A DNA stretch of 64,000 bases from NCBI GenBank assembly GCA_021234155.1, contig JAJEKV010000057.1:2015821-2079820 (forward strand), read 5' to 3'. The notes under the pieces were generated by a model. It had not been told where the DNA came from and made no database searches. It saw nothing but the letters and a program-made list of their open reading frames with translations. The DNA comes from Isoetes taiwanensis (taxonomy: Eukaryota; Streptophyta; Lycopodiopsida; Isoetales; Isoetaceae). Within the stretch, counting starts at the first letter, position 1. Every line of letters begins with the position of its first letter. Both the position numbers and the translations under genes were made by a program. Below, one piece after another: positions 10,880-22,430 of this stretch.

Positions 10880-12690
10880 TTCTAGCATTGGGCCCTGCTG
10901 TAGAGGTAATGCTGTCTGTGCACCCTCAAGATTCTAGAGCTACTGTAGGTATTGCCCCCACTGCTCGGGGGTGTTGTTGCCTGTGGGCAGCACCGACCTC
11001 CTGAGCACTCTTCGCCAGAAGATCCTGGGATGACGTTCCAGGAGGAAGAACATTTCCTGTTGATGGGCCGCAATGTACCTGGCCTTTCTAGCCTTAAGGA
11101 AAGTGCGGTATTCTCTGACCGCATCCGGGTATAAAGCAAGGTCTGTGACTTGGCAAAGCGAGCGTTTGTGTTCCTTGCACTCAGCATCAAACCACCGGTT
11201 ATGTAGGAAGGTCGTGGCTCCGAGGTTCGGCCAGGGGCAGCTTCTCCCAAAACATCTTTTTGCAGTAGCCCCGAGAATGTCAATGAGCCTGCCTGCCTAT
11301 TGCTCCAGCATAGAGCATTGTGGAATGCTTTGCAGATCCTCCGTGAACATCCGGAAGCAAGTATGAGCGTGTTCATAGTCCAATCGGAGCTGGGGCATGC
11401 GAGGAGGTGGTGTACAAGTGGTTGGAGCAACCTGCCAAACTAGTGACAAGTAGAGTGGTAGGTGGTCTAAGTCCACCTCCTCATCCCTACTATCCGTTCC
11501 CATTCGAAAGTGCTTAACGACATGCATGTCTTGCTCGGCCACCAATATATAGTCCACTACGCTAGACCCGCCTCCCTGGTTCTCCTGCCTACAAGTGTGC
11601 TGGCAAGAGGACGACCACTGTGCTAGTCCATTGCAAATCACCAGGTCAAAGATACTGCAAAGCAACAACAACTGCCTCCTATAGCGCAAGACCTGAGTGT
11701 CAGCTAATGCACATGGCCAAGCTCCTTCTGAAGGTCTCAGTTGCAACAGATCATCTGCCAAAGGGTCAAATCTCATGGGTTGTTATGTGCCAGTGCGTGC
11801 ATTGAAGTCTCCAACGAGCATGACACTACCCCAGTGCTTGTGTTGTTGTATGTCATCGTATAGATCGACATAAGGCTCCAACCTATCCACATCCAAGTGG
11901 GTGTGATAGAAGTTGCTCTTGGCATGTGGGAAGTAGCAGGCTACCACAAAGAGAGGGGTACCACTGCAATTCTGCACGTGCACCCATAGGTTGTCTATCT
12001 TGTACAAGGAGTCTGATAGTAGCAGGCAACCGCTCCATGTCCCTGTTTTCCTATGCATTCATTGAAGACAGAATAACGCTGATATCCTGGCAAGTCGGGT
12101 AGCCTATGTCTAGCACACTCCCATGTTTCCATGAGGAAGATGAGGTCCATATCGGCGGCAACCAAGTTGAGACTGTCTTCCTTCTGCCATGGGAGCCCTG
12201 ACAATTCCAAGAGACCATGTGCAGGCACAATTCCTATTTGCTGGCAGGAGCTGCAGCTGTAGGTTTGGTGGTGGCGGCACAAGGGGTGGTGGTAGAGGTG
12301 GGGGCAGCATGTGGCTCGCCAGTAGTGGCAAATGGGGCCATTGGAGCAGGATATGCGACTTGGGTCCCAGCAGAAGAGCCTCAAGGGTTCGAGGTGCCTG
12401 CATCAGCGTTTGGTGACGGAAGATCTGCATCCTTCCCTTGACCAGCCCTGCCGCTCCTCCTTGTTTACGAACACTCTTGACTTTCTCCAACTCGTGTCTC
12501 GGTCCTTTGTTGTGATGGAGTCAGATCCCGATCCACATAGAGAGCGATCCCCTTCCTTGCTTACCACTCGCACAGATAATCGCTTTGTTCCTTTGCAAGC
12601 CCCTCGACTATGAAAGTGACCACCGGAGGGGGGAGGGGTTGAGGGGGCGGGGGGGGGCAATGGGCTCCATGGCAACCCGTCCTAACAATG
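10880..12690 (-). pseudogene. LINE 5' half: endonuclease, frameshifted
   Basis: Read on the minus strand, this is the apurinic-type endonuclease part of a non-LTR retrotransposon. A basic N-terminal region (12675-12403) precedes a DLIFLMETWE segment (about 12150-12120) with the catalytic Glu. MLVGDFNARTG (near 11820-11788) gives the D-x-N motif, and SSVVDYILV with DLDHLPLYL (near 11570-11450) gives the final DH pair. Further on, a NRWFDAECKEHKRS-like linker (near 11200) matches the segment between endonuclease and RT in related LINEs. At least two frameshifts break it. Sequence stops matching a LINE near 10880, before the RT. Retaining the 5' part while losing the 3' part is unusual for a LINE insertion. 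A G-rich run at 12626-12658 marks the upstream end. Confidence 0.78.
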
Positions 12691-12699
12691 TGTAAGGGC

Positions 12700-13536
12700 G
12701 TATGGAATGTTTTACCAAACCCGCCCTAGAAAACAAAAGAAGAATATATTTGCTTCTAAAGCAAGACACCGAACATAGCCACATGACATATCTCTGCGAT
12801 TTATTGTGTGTTATCTGCTTCTAAAGGAAGGGGCCAGGCATATCCATAACACATACCTCAGCCTCCTTTGAGCACTATTTGCAGAGACCCAAAGCATGCC
12901 AGCTTCAATTCGACATGGCAGATCCGAGCAAGCAGATTTTAGCACAACACCTCTCCATCCATGTGCAAGGGAAATAAGTTGAAATTACAAGAAATTTATC
13001 GCGGCGGCCAAGGCTGCTGCGAGCATTTCTCTCTCCCCACTATATGTCTTTGTGGTAGTAATGGATGTGTGCTAGTATTGGAACACACAAGATTTGAACC
13101 TTTGCTATTGCCTTGTGCCTTGGCCACCTCGAACATATCACTAGAATATCACTAAAGGTTAGCTTTCGCGGAGAACCATATGCAGAAATAGGGGATAAAT
13201 TCATTACACATCCTCAAGGTTATAATGCCAAACTAAAAAGCTATTCCCAAAATGCCTCCATTATGATCCAAATTTTGTCACTAATTCTGGACCCAAATAA
13301 ATATAATTGGCAATGCTTGAGAGTAAAAACTATACAAACTGGTATTATATCTTATCTATTGTTTAAATTTGGTTTTCCAGGCAAGTGGATACTTTTTTTT
13401 TTTTTTTTTTCACGCTACTTTGGATAAGGTTTTGGGATTTTTCACTATGAGAAATATTTTCAATGGTCCAAATTAAACTTTTTTCTTCCATATGATTTCA
13501 AGAGGAGACTTTTCCCCTTTCTATGAAATTTTCCCG
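12700..13536. other. Noncoding spacer with a possible minus-strand SINE head
   Basis: No gene was recognised. On the minus strand at about 13089-13140, GGTGGCCAAGGCAC resembles a pol III A box and AGGTTCAAATC a B box, so a degenerate tRNA-derived SINE head is possible. A run of about 18 T follows at 13393-13410. Confidence 0.35.
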
Positions 13537-13587
13537 CCGATTGGCCTCCGCGGACGATAAAAGAACCTTCCTTCCTTCCTTCCTTTC
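13537..13587 (+). mobile_element. LINE 3' tail with (CTTC)n
   Basis: CCGATTGGCCTCCGCGGACG followed by ATAAAA is the terminal sequence shared by LINE fragments in this window. It leads straight into a (TTCC/CTTC)n microsatellite. Only the last few tens of bases are present, as expected for an extreme 5' truncation. Confidence 0.65.
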
Positions 13588-13589
13588 CA

Positions 13590-14595
13590 ATTTTCGGCAT
13601 GCATTCGACGATTCCATCAACAACTCGATCCAGGGCGGAGGTGAATTTAGGCTGAGGCAAATTTAGGGCTTCATAGTGGAGCAAGGATTTATTGCAATTT
13701 TGTTTGCACATCGATCCAAATGCTGTAGCTGGGCTACATCCATACTGCTTTTCATAGGGTTAACAAGCTTCGTCTTCAGCCGATTGATTAACTAGGTTTA
13801 AGACTAAGCTATTTTTACTTTCTATTGAGCAGGTCATTACGTTCCATTTTCGAAGCTTAGCTATCAGCAAAAAAGCCATTTCTTTGATTTTGCACACTGA
13901 ATTTATTGATGTATTTCTGATGAATTTATGGAAGCACAATGAACCAAGGAAGGTTTGGTTATTACATCTGTCCCTCAGCTCCAAGTTTTATTTGATACGT
14001 CAGTTCAAGATTTTGTGTCCCATGTGCTTATAGTTATTTTTTCTTCATTCAACTTTTTTAGCAGATCCCGACATCATTCGGGGAGTTCTGCAAATCAATA
14101 TCCTTGCCTCTTGAGCCACAACCCTCAGCATTTTTTTATTGTCTTTGTAAGATTTTGAATCAGGTATAAATTATTCCAGCTGTAGGGTTTTTGTGCAGGA
14201 TTTTTAAGGCAGTATGAAGGAATTCTGTTAGAATGGCCTATCTATTCAAGACAAACCCTAAAGGGAAACCCAAACCGTTACCATGCATACAATTTCTGGC
14301 TAGCAAAAAACAAAGCAAGTGAATGCAAGTACAAGTAGACAACAATGTATGGAAGATTGTTATAGACACAAATTCAGGTTCATATTTTCTATAGTTTTTG
14401 GCTATGCAACCGCGTTTCCAGCAGTTCGACCTACACATATGCCGACTAAAAGCCCAATAGAGGGAAGGCTTCCCGCCAAACCCTAAAGAAGGCCTTCTCG
14501 TTGGCTGCACGTGAAGCACAAAAGGAAATACCATAAAATATACCAAAAAAATATGTACATGTGTGAGACCATAGTGAAAAAAAAAATGCAAAAAA
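13590..14595. other. Spacer without recognised gene
   Basis: AT-rich DNA with short frames on both strands (for example 14238-14591 minus, rich in Phe and aromatic residues). None shows domain motifs, and codon use looks random. Confidence 0.45.
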
Positions 14596-14596
14596 A

Positions 14597-16030
14597 GAAT
14601 AGAATAGAATAGAATAGAATAGAATAGAATATATTTTTAGCGTCCACGGAGATCAATTGGCTTATGGGACCCAAACAAAAAAGAGAGCAGCAAGCGTATT
14701 ACTGACAGGATTAAAAAACCCCCGCCCCAAAGGGTTTTCGAGGGAAAAACCTTAGCAGTAATAAGTATGTTGGCACGCTGTACAATTGTATAGGACAGTT
14801 CAATACCGTCCCGTAGGACACAAATGAGTCCGTGCATCCATAACCTCCTGGAGGTATGACCCCAACAAACCCACTGATGCCGTAGCCAATAACTGATGCA
14901 ACGGCTGGCCAGGCACTATTAATCGAACATATCGCTCTCGGATATGGGCAAATGCTGGGCAGACCTGGAGGGCATGACATTCATCCTCAATGGGCCTGGC
15001 GGTGGCAACACCGCAAAGCCTTTGCTCGCGTTTCCGAGCCCAACGCCTCGCTTTCAATGCAGAGGCGATGTGCACCGCGCGAATGGAAGCTATAAGTCCG
15101 CTGGCTTCTTCATGGGCACCGTGTACAAAAGTATGGTGTGGGCCGCTTGTGAGCCTAGGATTGACTTGTGGCGATAGTGTGCCGCTTAATGTGTGTCGAA
15201 AGCATCGCATCCCGAGCTTCGCGAAGGAAAGTAGCATCTAGGTACAAATTTTAAGTGCCTTGCAATCTTTCTTTGTCCCGACTGACGCACTGCTTTGTCG
15301 CGACACCCCGCCGTGAGAACCATTGAGCTTGCTTGTCTTTCTTTCCAGGATTTCAGCGTTGGGGACCCATCACCGCGTGGCCAAAGCAAGGTGGGGCAAG
15401 CGTGTATCAGCCATAGCGACCACCTTTTGGAATTAAACGATATGGCGTTCCAATGTAGCCCGTTGAAGGGGTAGAAAGCCTGTCTCCTGGAGTAGGATCT
15501 GGTATGGAACTGTGGACCTCACCCCCAGGGCCCGTGCCAAGAAGGCCTTCTCGCGACCGCCGAGGTCATTCAGTGTGTTGAGGGATATCAGGGGACCCCC
15601 ACACTTCGGCCCCCATACAAAAGGACCGACTCGACCAAGGCCCAAACAAGTGTGATTGGTGGCCCCGTGCATACAACTCGCCTTTGTGGCTATTGTACGC
15701 ATGGCATATAGTGCTTTCCAACCCGGCGCGGACCCGAACCTGATGGCAGCATCCCAATGGGTGGTAGTTGAGAACTCGATCCCCAAGTACTTGTAGGTCG
15801 GAGCCACCTCTACCTCTTGTCCCTGGTAAGTGAATGAGGGAAGCCTTGGCTGACGGGATGATGAAACTAGCAGCGCCCTAGTTTTGGCCAAGTTAAGTCG
15901 CATGCCAGTGAATTGGCAAAAAGTGTCAAGAGCATCCAGGTGACGTTGCATGTCCTCTGGAGTATAGGCTAGGAGGTTGACATCGTCAGCATATATGAGT
16001 TGCCGGATTGAGAAAATGGTGCACACTCTT
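14597..16030 (-). mobile_element. 5'-truncated LINE: RT, Cys-His end, 3' UTR, (TATTC)n tail
   Basis: The minus-strand frame 16026-15433 begins in RT with QLIYADDVNLLAYT (catalytic Y-A-D-D), followed by TGMRLNLAKTRALLVSSS and YKYLGIEF, typical of RT fingers/palm and thumb in LINEs. The next minus frame (15237-14800) carries ALKARRWARKREQRLCGVA and EDECHALQVCPAF, a Cys-His motif usual at LINE C termini. The 3' UTR contains the CCCTCGAAAACCCTTTGGGG module (14719-14755) and ends GTGGACGCTAAAA. A (TATTC)n microsatellite follows (plus-strand GAATA repeats at 14597-14630). It is 5'-truncated inside RT and has one frameshift. Confidence 0.85.
15433..16026 (-). pseudogene. LINE reverse transcriptase fragment (YADD)
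   Basis: This 197-residue frame starts within the RT palm. The YADD box sits at about residues 12-15, and the adjacent LNLAKTR and SFTYQGQEVEVAPTYKYLG segments are those of LINE RT. It lacks the endonuclease and the N-terminal RT motifs, so it is a dead fragment of the element at 14597-16030. It would have performed target-primed reverse transcription. The C-terminal Cys-His segment continues in another frame. Confidence 0.82.
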
Positions 16031-18160
16031 TATAAATACATACCATATACCAAGAACTAAACACATACCCCAAACTATATAAGAACCATTATGAAAAAGC
16101 CGTATAAATATACGTTTTACATAACAAAACATTTTTTGTGATACTCTCTCGAAGAGAAGCAATTAGCATTATGTGTACGAGTTGTTCTACATCTACATTC
16201 AAACATCTTAAGGTCCATGCTAATTGAGGAAGACATGGACTTGACCATAAGTAGTTGCAATAGCAATAACAATGTTTAGTTGCTGACATATGCCAACGAA
16301 GTAATATCTTTGAACCTTTTTTTGTTTTACGACATACTATGCTGTTAAATGAACGTATAAAGTTGGAGCTATTGCATTCGCATCAGTAGAGATGTTGAAC
16401 ATGAGCATATGCCCTACTGTATTTTGTGGCACCATAAGAAGCATGTGATAGAAGCATTTTCTCCAAAACTTAAAAGAAATGTCCAGGCACCAATATTAGG
16501 CTCACTGCCTTTTTGAAGCAGTCCTTTTGCTTCTAACAGATTTTTTGAATGCCCAAGAAAATTGACAAAACATGGTGAGTAATACTTATTCGACTGATAG
16601 AGTACTTATTTCTCCATGGATTTCAAGTATTGGAACTTTCTTCAACCAGAGAAGTCCTCAACTTGAAGGATGAAGTCCATACCAGCAGTTTGCAACACCT
16701 TCTGTCTTTGTACAAGTAATTTGTTCATATGGTAACCATGAACTTTTAGTTAGTTCAACTAAGCGCGTTAAAAAATTATACAATAAGTTGTTTCAAGTGG
16801 TTTCATTTAGGCAGCAAGATTGTTTATTACCATGTGTTTTGTATTGAATTTAAATTGGGGGCTTCTTATGTCCAACCTATAATTGAGAGAGACGTCCTTT
16901 TTTGAATTTCATAAATGGAACTAGCTTGAAGGTTTAGTTCTTCAGATTTGTTTGTTCAAATTATAAGCATGGCAAGCTTCTACTTTTAAAAGTACCCTGC
17001 TTCTTTGTCTAATATGATAAAATAGAATTTGCACTATTGCCAAAGTAATACATTGTGATTTGAATATTTGTAATGGAGTTAGCATTCTGCAAGATTTATT
17101 TTTGTCATCTCTTAGAAGTTTACACATTTATGAAAGTAGCAAGCTTCAATGCTCACAATGGTCATTTATGCCCCGATGTTCCATGATTGAATGACACAAT
17201 TGCTAGATGTAATTATAATGTTCCTCCCTATTTTTTTTAGGTTTAGTGACCTGGGTCTTCAAAACTGTAGTATTCTATAGTTCTCCTGAGCAAACTTGAA
17301 TATAGCAATAACTAAAACAATGTCATGTTACTAACATAATTCTACATTGGTTAGAGTTTATCAATGTTTGAGGATTTCAATTTTAGAATCAAGACGATTT
17401 ATCCTTTCCATTTGATGCCTCCAAAATTGTCTACAAGCATGAGCAAGGAACTCGCTATAGGGACTTGCACTCTTCACTTTTCAAGTTAATGAAGTTAATC
17501 TAACTTGAATGTCTATAGCGCAAGCACTACTAGACAAGTAACACTCTCTCTTGAAGACCCTCACAAATATAGTCTGATAGAATAACACTCTCCTAAAACC
17601 CTCGCAAAGTACGCCCGAACAATGCTAGAATAGAATAGAATAGAACTGCAAACTATGCAACCTCTTTTATTTTGCCATAGATAATGAGAAGTTATAACAA
17701 ATTCAATTATCGTATTGGAGCAATATTCTTAAGTAAATGGATAGATAATGAAAATACAAAACAAACACAATTGCATTTTAGGATCTACAAATGGTTTCGT
17801 CCTGAGGTGGTATCTAATTTCATTATACGAGCCTACCTTCGGGATGAGTTGTCTCATGTGCTTAATAGTCGTGAGACATCGTGGGTAGTTCAAATCAATG
17901 ACTCACATGTCCATTTTACTTTTACCCTGGCTAAAATATTATCTGCTAGAGAAGTGAAGATATCACAGGAGCATCCAAAGAAAGACAATATTAGGCCCTT
18001 GGTGATGTGCGCCATGTAGAGATGCATATTTAAAGTTCCGTCAAAGTACGTCAATGAACCAGGACAAAATTTTGTATTTTGCATGTTTGTAAATATTTTT
18101 TGTTGACGTACTTAACTACTTTTAATAGTGACATTTTGAGTATAAGTTTTGGTTTGTCTT
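16031..18160. other. AT-rich spacer; one 111-residue unassigned frame
   Basis: No gene was recognised. The frame at 17684-18019 on the plus strand has no motif I can name and could be chance in AT-rich DNA. A short GAATA repeat occurs at about 17627-17645. Confidence 0.45.
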
Positions 18161-18464
<304 letters not shown>

Positions 18465-19270
18465 ATAAAACATTGTTTTTTTTTACTGAAATTCATAAAT
18501 CTAAAGTTAATGCATTGATAATACTGTGATTAGACAATTCTAATAACAAAAATAATTACAAAAACAAATAAAGTCCATTCTTGCTAATATCAACATGTGC
18601 TACTGTCGAAAATTGCACATATGGACGTTAAAGGCTGAGTAAACACACATGCCAGAAGACGGGTGAAAATAAATGTACCCAGGTTATTGAGATTCCTTCG
18701 CAAAAAATTCCATCCCGCGGAATCACCGAGCTCGCGACCCCATTATCCGTACAACGGACCCCGTTTTCCGTACCTGACAGGGTCGCTTTCAGGCGATATA
18801 TACCTTCCGGCGGAATCACAACTTTGCTATTCTGCCAGATGGAATCACCAATTTACGATTCTTCGAGATGGAATCACCGCTCATGTATTCCGCCGGGCTA
18901 ATCACAAATCAGATATTTATTCCGCGAGACGGAATCACAATCGATGTTATTCCGCCGCACGTAATCACAACCTTGCAATCACTTAACGCCCCGATTCCGC
19001 GGAGATGGAATCACCACCACGCATCCCCCCGCATGTAATCACAACATTGCTATTCCGCCAGATGGAATCACAACCATGCGATTCCTCCCGACGGAATCAC
19101 CTGGAGAAGCCCAATGTTTGCCATTTTCAATTTCTGCAGATGAGTGGCAGATTCTCAAAGTATAACTTACATTTGCTTGCTACATTTGCTTGCAAATGCA
19201 AGCAGGGTGGATTGAATTGGAAGAAAATATAAACTTGTGCTACTCCATTTTTTGTGTGCCTGTCCATTGT

Positions 19271-19372
19271 TATTCCATGCCTTTGCCGTAATTTTTATGG
19301 ATGGGGATTTGAACCCCTTGCCAATATTGGCAATGCCATGGCGAACTAAATCTTGCATGGATTTTTCACATT
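19271..19372 (-). mobile_element. Possible tRNA-derived SINE head
   Basis: On the minus strand a TTTAGTTCGCCATGG stretch (A box-like) is followed by GGGGTTCAAATCCCC, a strong B box with a palindromic T-stem. The unit lies in the Pack-type element beside the LRR fragment. No clear tail or target duplication was seen. Confidence 0.35.
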
Positions 19373-19384
19373 TTTCTTTGGAAA

Positions 19385-20393
19385 AGCTGATTGCCCAACA
19401 AGATCAAAATCTCTAACGTTCCTCCATGGCAAAGATCCGTGGTGAATAGTCCCATTTAGGTCATTGGAAGACATATCAACCTTTAGAAGCTTCTTTGTTT
19501 CTTCCTAGGTTTGCTTGGGAATAGGCCCCGTGAGATTATTAGCCCACATAAACAATACCGCAGATTAGGTGGGTCTCCAAAATACTTCGGGGAATCTTGC
19601 CATGCGGTTGGTTCTGAAAAACTTACTAGCTCCGGTGATGCAACGCATTAAAAAGTATTGTGCCACCGAGCTGATTATTAGAAAGATCCAAGGATTTGAG
19701 GTTTGTCAATAGCCCCCATTCTTCGGGAATAATGCCCACCAGAGAATTAATCTGCAGAAAAGAGCTAATCCAATTTCTTGAGATTCCCGGTTCGGTTGGA
19801 ATCGTGCCATTGAGGGTACAAGAAGAGAGGTCTAATCGTCGATTCGATAATCTGCCAAACTCCGGTGGAATCCCTCCTGAATACATGTTGTAGTAACCCA
19901 GATACAAATATTGGAGCTGAGAAAGGTTGCCAAGCTCCGGAGGTATCCTTCCTGATAAAGAGTTGCCTGCAAGAGCCATATATTTGAGATGCTTCATTTC
20001 TCCATATTCTGGAGGAATGGGTCCTTCGAAATAGCTCCCACCCAGATGAAGATGTTTCAGATTTTGAAGCTTCTCCAACTTCGGTGGCAGAGGACCCGAG
20101 AAATTATTGTTGTATGCATCAAGATTTTCCAGCCGCCCCTGTAATCTTGCCGCATTAATATGGACAGATCGCCCCTGTTTTCGCCCCTGTTTTGACCTAC
20201 GAGGCCCAAAAACACAGAGATTAGAACTCTTTTGGCTCTGTTTCATGCAAGGCCCGTTCCAGCGAGAAGGAAGAACGCCCCTGTTTTCGGCCATAGCCAT
20301 GCTGCCTGATCTGTAGAAGCAAAAATAAAACAAGAACAAGAAAAGAAGGAAACCCCAGCCGGAGCAAGCCGCCATAGCCGAAAAACCTTCCAC
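19385..20393 (-). pseudogene. Captured CLV1/BAM-like LRR receptor fragment
   Basis: The minus-strand frame 20393-19626 (255 residues) begins with a signal-peptide-like segment (GFLLFLFLFYFCFY, residues 14-27). After an unrelated 60-residue stretch it has about six leucine-rich repeats with LGGSYFEGPIPPEYGEM, GNSLSGRIPPELGNL and GYYNMYSGGIPPEFGRL. These are close to the CLAVATA1/BAM class of receptor kinases, which sense CLE peptides in meristems. Beyond 19626 further LRR text continues with stops and frameshifts to about 19390 (LLKVDMSSNDLNGTI). There is no transmembrane or kinase part. It lies inside a TIR element and opposite no other gene. Because introns are absent and the ends are ragged, I read it as a transduplicated, nonfunctional fragment, although the long open frame is notable. 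Confidence 0.82.
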
Positions 20394-20669
20394 AAGAACA
20401 GTACGTCAAAAAATTGAATTTTTAGTGAGATATTCCAGATGGTGATTCTGTGGCATGGAATAAAAGTGCGGTGATTCCGTCCCACGGTATTTTGCGGAGG
20501 TGATTCCGCCGGAAGGTATAAAATGGACGGTCAGGATGCACTCTTTAGATGGATGGCTGGGATCAATCAGAAGGTACACCTGACACGGTCTGTGATTCCG
20601 CGGGATGGAACCTGGGTACATTTATTTTCACCCGATGACTAGGCACACACATGCCAGAACACTAGGCAC

Positions 20670-20945
20670 ACACGCTTACTGGTTTGGAAATAAAAATCCT
20701 CGTGCAGACTTTTCTTTGCCTCGAGGAATTTGTTTTTTCGCCCTAAATTGTTCCTGGTACGATTCACGGAAGCCCTAAAATTTCTTAGGGTTTGGATTAG
20801 GGTTTGTCCGCCTATTCTTTATATTCGAGATTTTGTTTGTCTTGCCGGAGTGTCCATCTTCCATCTAGAAATTCTTTGGCACAGGCCAAATGGCATTAGG
20901 TTTGATTTGAGAAGCCAACTGAGCGCGCTAATCTGAATCCCAAAG
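20670..20945 (+). repeat. Segment duplicated at 23995-24255 (copy 1)
   Basis: From GGAAATAAAAATCC to GAAGCCAACTGAGCGCGCT this stretch has a diverged direct copy about 3.3 kb downstream. Shared blocks include GATTAGGGTTT (telobox-like) and CCATCTAGAAATTCTTTGGC with ACAGGCCAAATG. Teloboxes are common in plant promoters of ribosomal and growth genes, so this may be a former 5' gene region, but no linked coding sequence was found. Confidence 0.65.
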
Positions 20946-21820
20946 TTTCCAACGAAAATTTTTTGGGGCTTTTAAACATGATCAGGTAGCATTTTTTTTT
21001 TCTCCTGTATTTTGTGCTGTGTTGCAAAAGGAGCCAATGATGTAACTTATTTGGAATTACCGGCTGAAGAATTTTCTAATGCTGTGACCTTGCTGCAGAC
21101 TGAGGCTTTAAAATGTTAGTGGTCCTTCGTTGTTAATTTTTACCTTGTTTGCTTGATTCTAGTACGTTTTGTTTTGTCTTGTTTGGCCTTACAATTCTTC
21201 TTAGATGCTCGGCCAGTGATAATACTTGTTTTGGAATTACTAGCTGAATATGAATGCGGTCTTATTGCTGCAAACTGAGGTCTAGTTGTTGGTACTGGAT
21301 TCGCATGTATGTAATATATAGCCTATGATGCACAAATATTTCTACCTGACATATGAAACTAGTGATTCGATACTGTTGCTGAGGCTTATTATTCTCGAGT
21401 TTTAGATACTGGGCTTATTTATTGCTGGTAATTGTACCACTGTATTTTTTCTGTGGTCAACCTTATGCATCTTGTTTAATGAACTGGCGTTTTGCATTTG
21501 CTGGGATCTGTGTTTTCTTGAACGGGCTTCCTAAGAACTTGTCTGGGGTGTGATCAACCTAGTAAAATAACCCGGCAGTGTTGAAGTTTCAGATTGGAAT
21601 GGCAAGATCTAAAATGTTTACTAGATGCGATTATTCTTGTAATGGTGGGCCTAAACTTGTCTCCTCTCTTGGAAATGTCAATTTTGATTAGCAACTTCTG
21701 CAAACCAAGCATCCCGTTAAACAACCAAGCCACACATATTCCCATAAGCAAGCCAAAGCAATCTCACATATTCCCATCAATTTCACATATCTTACATAAA
21801 GCAATCTGGAAATGGAAATT
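20946..21820. other. Spacer without recognised gene
   Basis: T-rich DNA with a poly-T run at about 20991-21001. Short frames show no domain. Confidence 0.45.
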
Positions 21821-22049
21821 GGAGAATGAAAATTGTTGGAATCTTATTTTTATAGTTACGGGACTCCCTTACAGGTTGTATATTAGAGAATGAGAAATGT
21901 TGGAATTTTATTTTCATGGTTATGTATATTAGAGAATGAGAAATGTTGGAATTTTATTTTCATGGTTATAAGACTCCCTTACAGGTTCATGATCATATTG
22001 TATATTGGAGAATGAGAAATGTTGAAATCTTATTTTCATAGTCATAAGA
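21821..22049 (+). repeat. Three to four direct repeats, about 45-70 bp
   Basis: Units built on GAGAATGAGAAATGTTGGAA with TTTTATTTTCATGGTTAT recur at about 21826, 21885, 21931 and 22005. One unit at 21961-22001 (AAGACTCCCTTACAGG, then TTCATGATCATATTG) is a paralogous unoccupied copy of the site where the 22055-22608 element inserted. Confidence 0.7.
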
Positions 22050-22054
22050 CTCTT

Positions 22055-22237
22055 TGTTGGAATGCTCGAGTATGTGTAATGGGCACACATGAAGAATGAC
22101 TCAATGGAAGAGTGTCGAAAGCCCATCAAAGGGCTGGTAGCTCAGTGGTAGAGTACTTGGCTTGCAAGCAAGAGGTCCTGGGTTCGATCCCCATCCCCAG
22201 CCTGTCCACCCAATCATAGAAAGCTCATTTCTCAACA
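22055..22237 (+). repeat. TRIM 5' LTR
   Basis: TG...CA-bounded, 183 bp, directly followed by the primer-binding site. It contains a tRNA-like unit at 22131-22208 that has a 6-bp duplication in the T-arm/acceptor region. Confidence 0.9.
22131..22208 (+). tRNA. tRNA-Ala-like sequence in TRIM 5' LTR
   Basis: It shares the A box TAGCTCAGTGG and B box GGTTCGATCCC with the copy at 22508. A 6-bp duplication after the T loop (CCCATC before CCCAGCC) disturbs the T stem and acceptor. It is probably a pol III promoter carried by the retroelement rather than a decoding tRNA gene. Confidence 0.65.
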
Positions 22238-22254
22238 TGGTATCAGAGCCATGG
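22238..22254 (+). other. TRIM primer-binding site
   Basis: TGGTATCAGAGCCATGG directly abuts the 5' LTR. Its first 12 bases are the standard plant primer site complementary to initiator-Met tRNA. Confidence 0.9.
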
Positions 22255-22430
22255 TCCCAAGTAAAGGGTGCTTAACCGCACCGGGATAGTCCCCAGTGGT
22301 GTAGGGGTGAGAATGGGCAAATCTTGGCCAGTAGAAAGCCCAACTCCCGCAGTGGTGGAGTTGCCCGAGGAGGGGAGCATGTGGATTGTGGTGAAGGCTG
22401 GAATGGATTGGTGTGCCCATTAAGGGGGGA

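Larger units (their letters stand above)
18661..20633. mobile_element. TIR element with captured LRR gene (Pack-type)
   Basis: The left end GGGTGAAAATAAATGTACCC (18661) and the right end ending 20633 are inverse copies, and both continue inward with CCATCCCGCGGAATCAC (the left one after an extra 24-bp stretch). Between the ends are many subterminal units of the form ATTCCGN4-GA-GGAATCAC, themselves imperfect palindromes, at about 18700-19110 and 20430-20600. The centre holds a minus-strand LRR receptor fragment. No transposase was found, so it is non-autonomous. A target duplication is not clear; a 15-bp sequence ACACACATGCCAGAA lies just outside both ends (about 18643 and 20648) and may be relevant. 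Confidence 0.8.

Noticed and set aside
12189-12441. Gly-rich plus-strand ORFs
   Set aside because: They are antisense shadows of the LINE endonuclease region and overlap each other in two frames.
17684-18019. 111-residue ORF as a gene
   Set aside because: No recognisable motif, AT-rich surroundings, and no splice or promoter context; the length is possible by chance.
19626-20393. A functional LRR receptor gene
   Set aside because: It lies between transposon inverted repeats, lacks transmembrane and kinase parts, and the LRR text continues beyond the stop with frameshifts.
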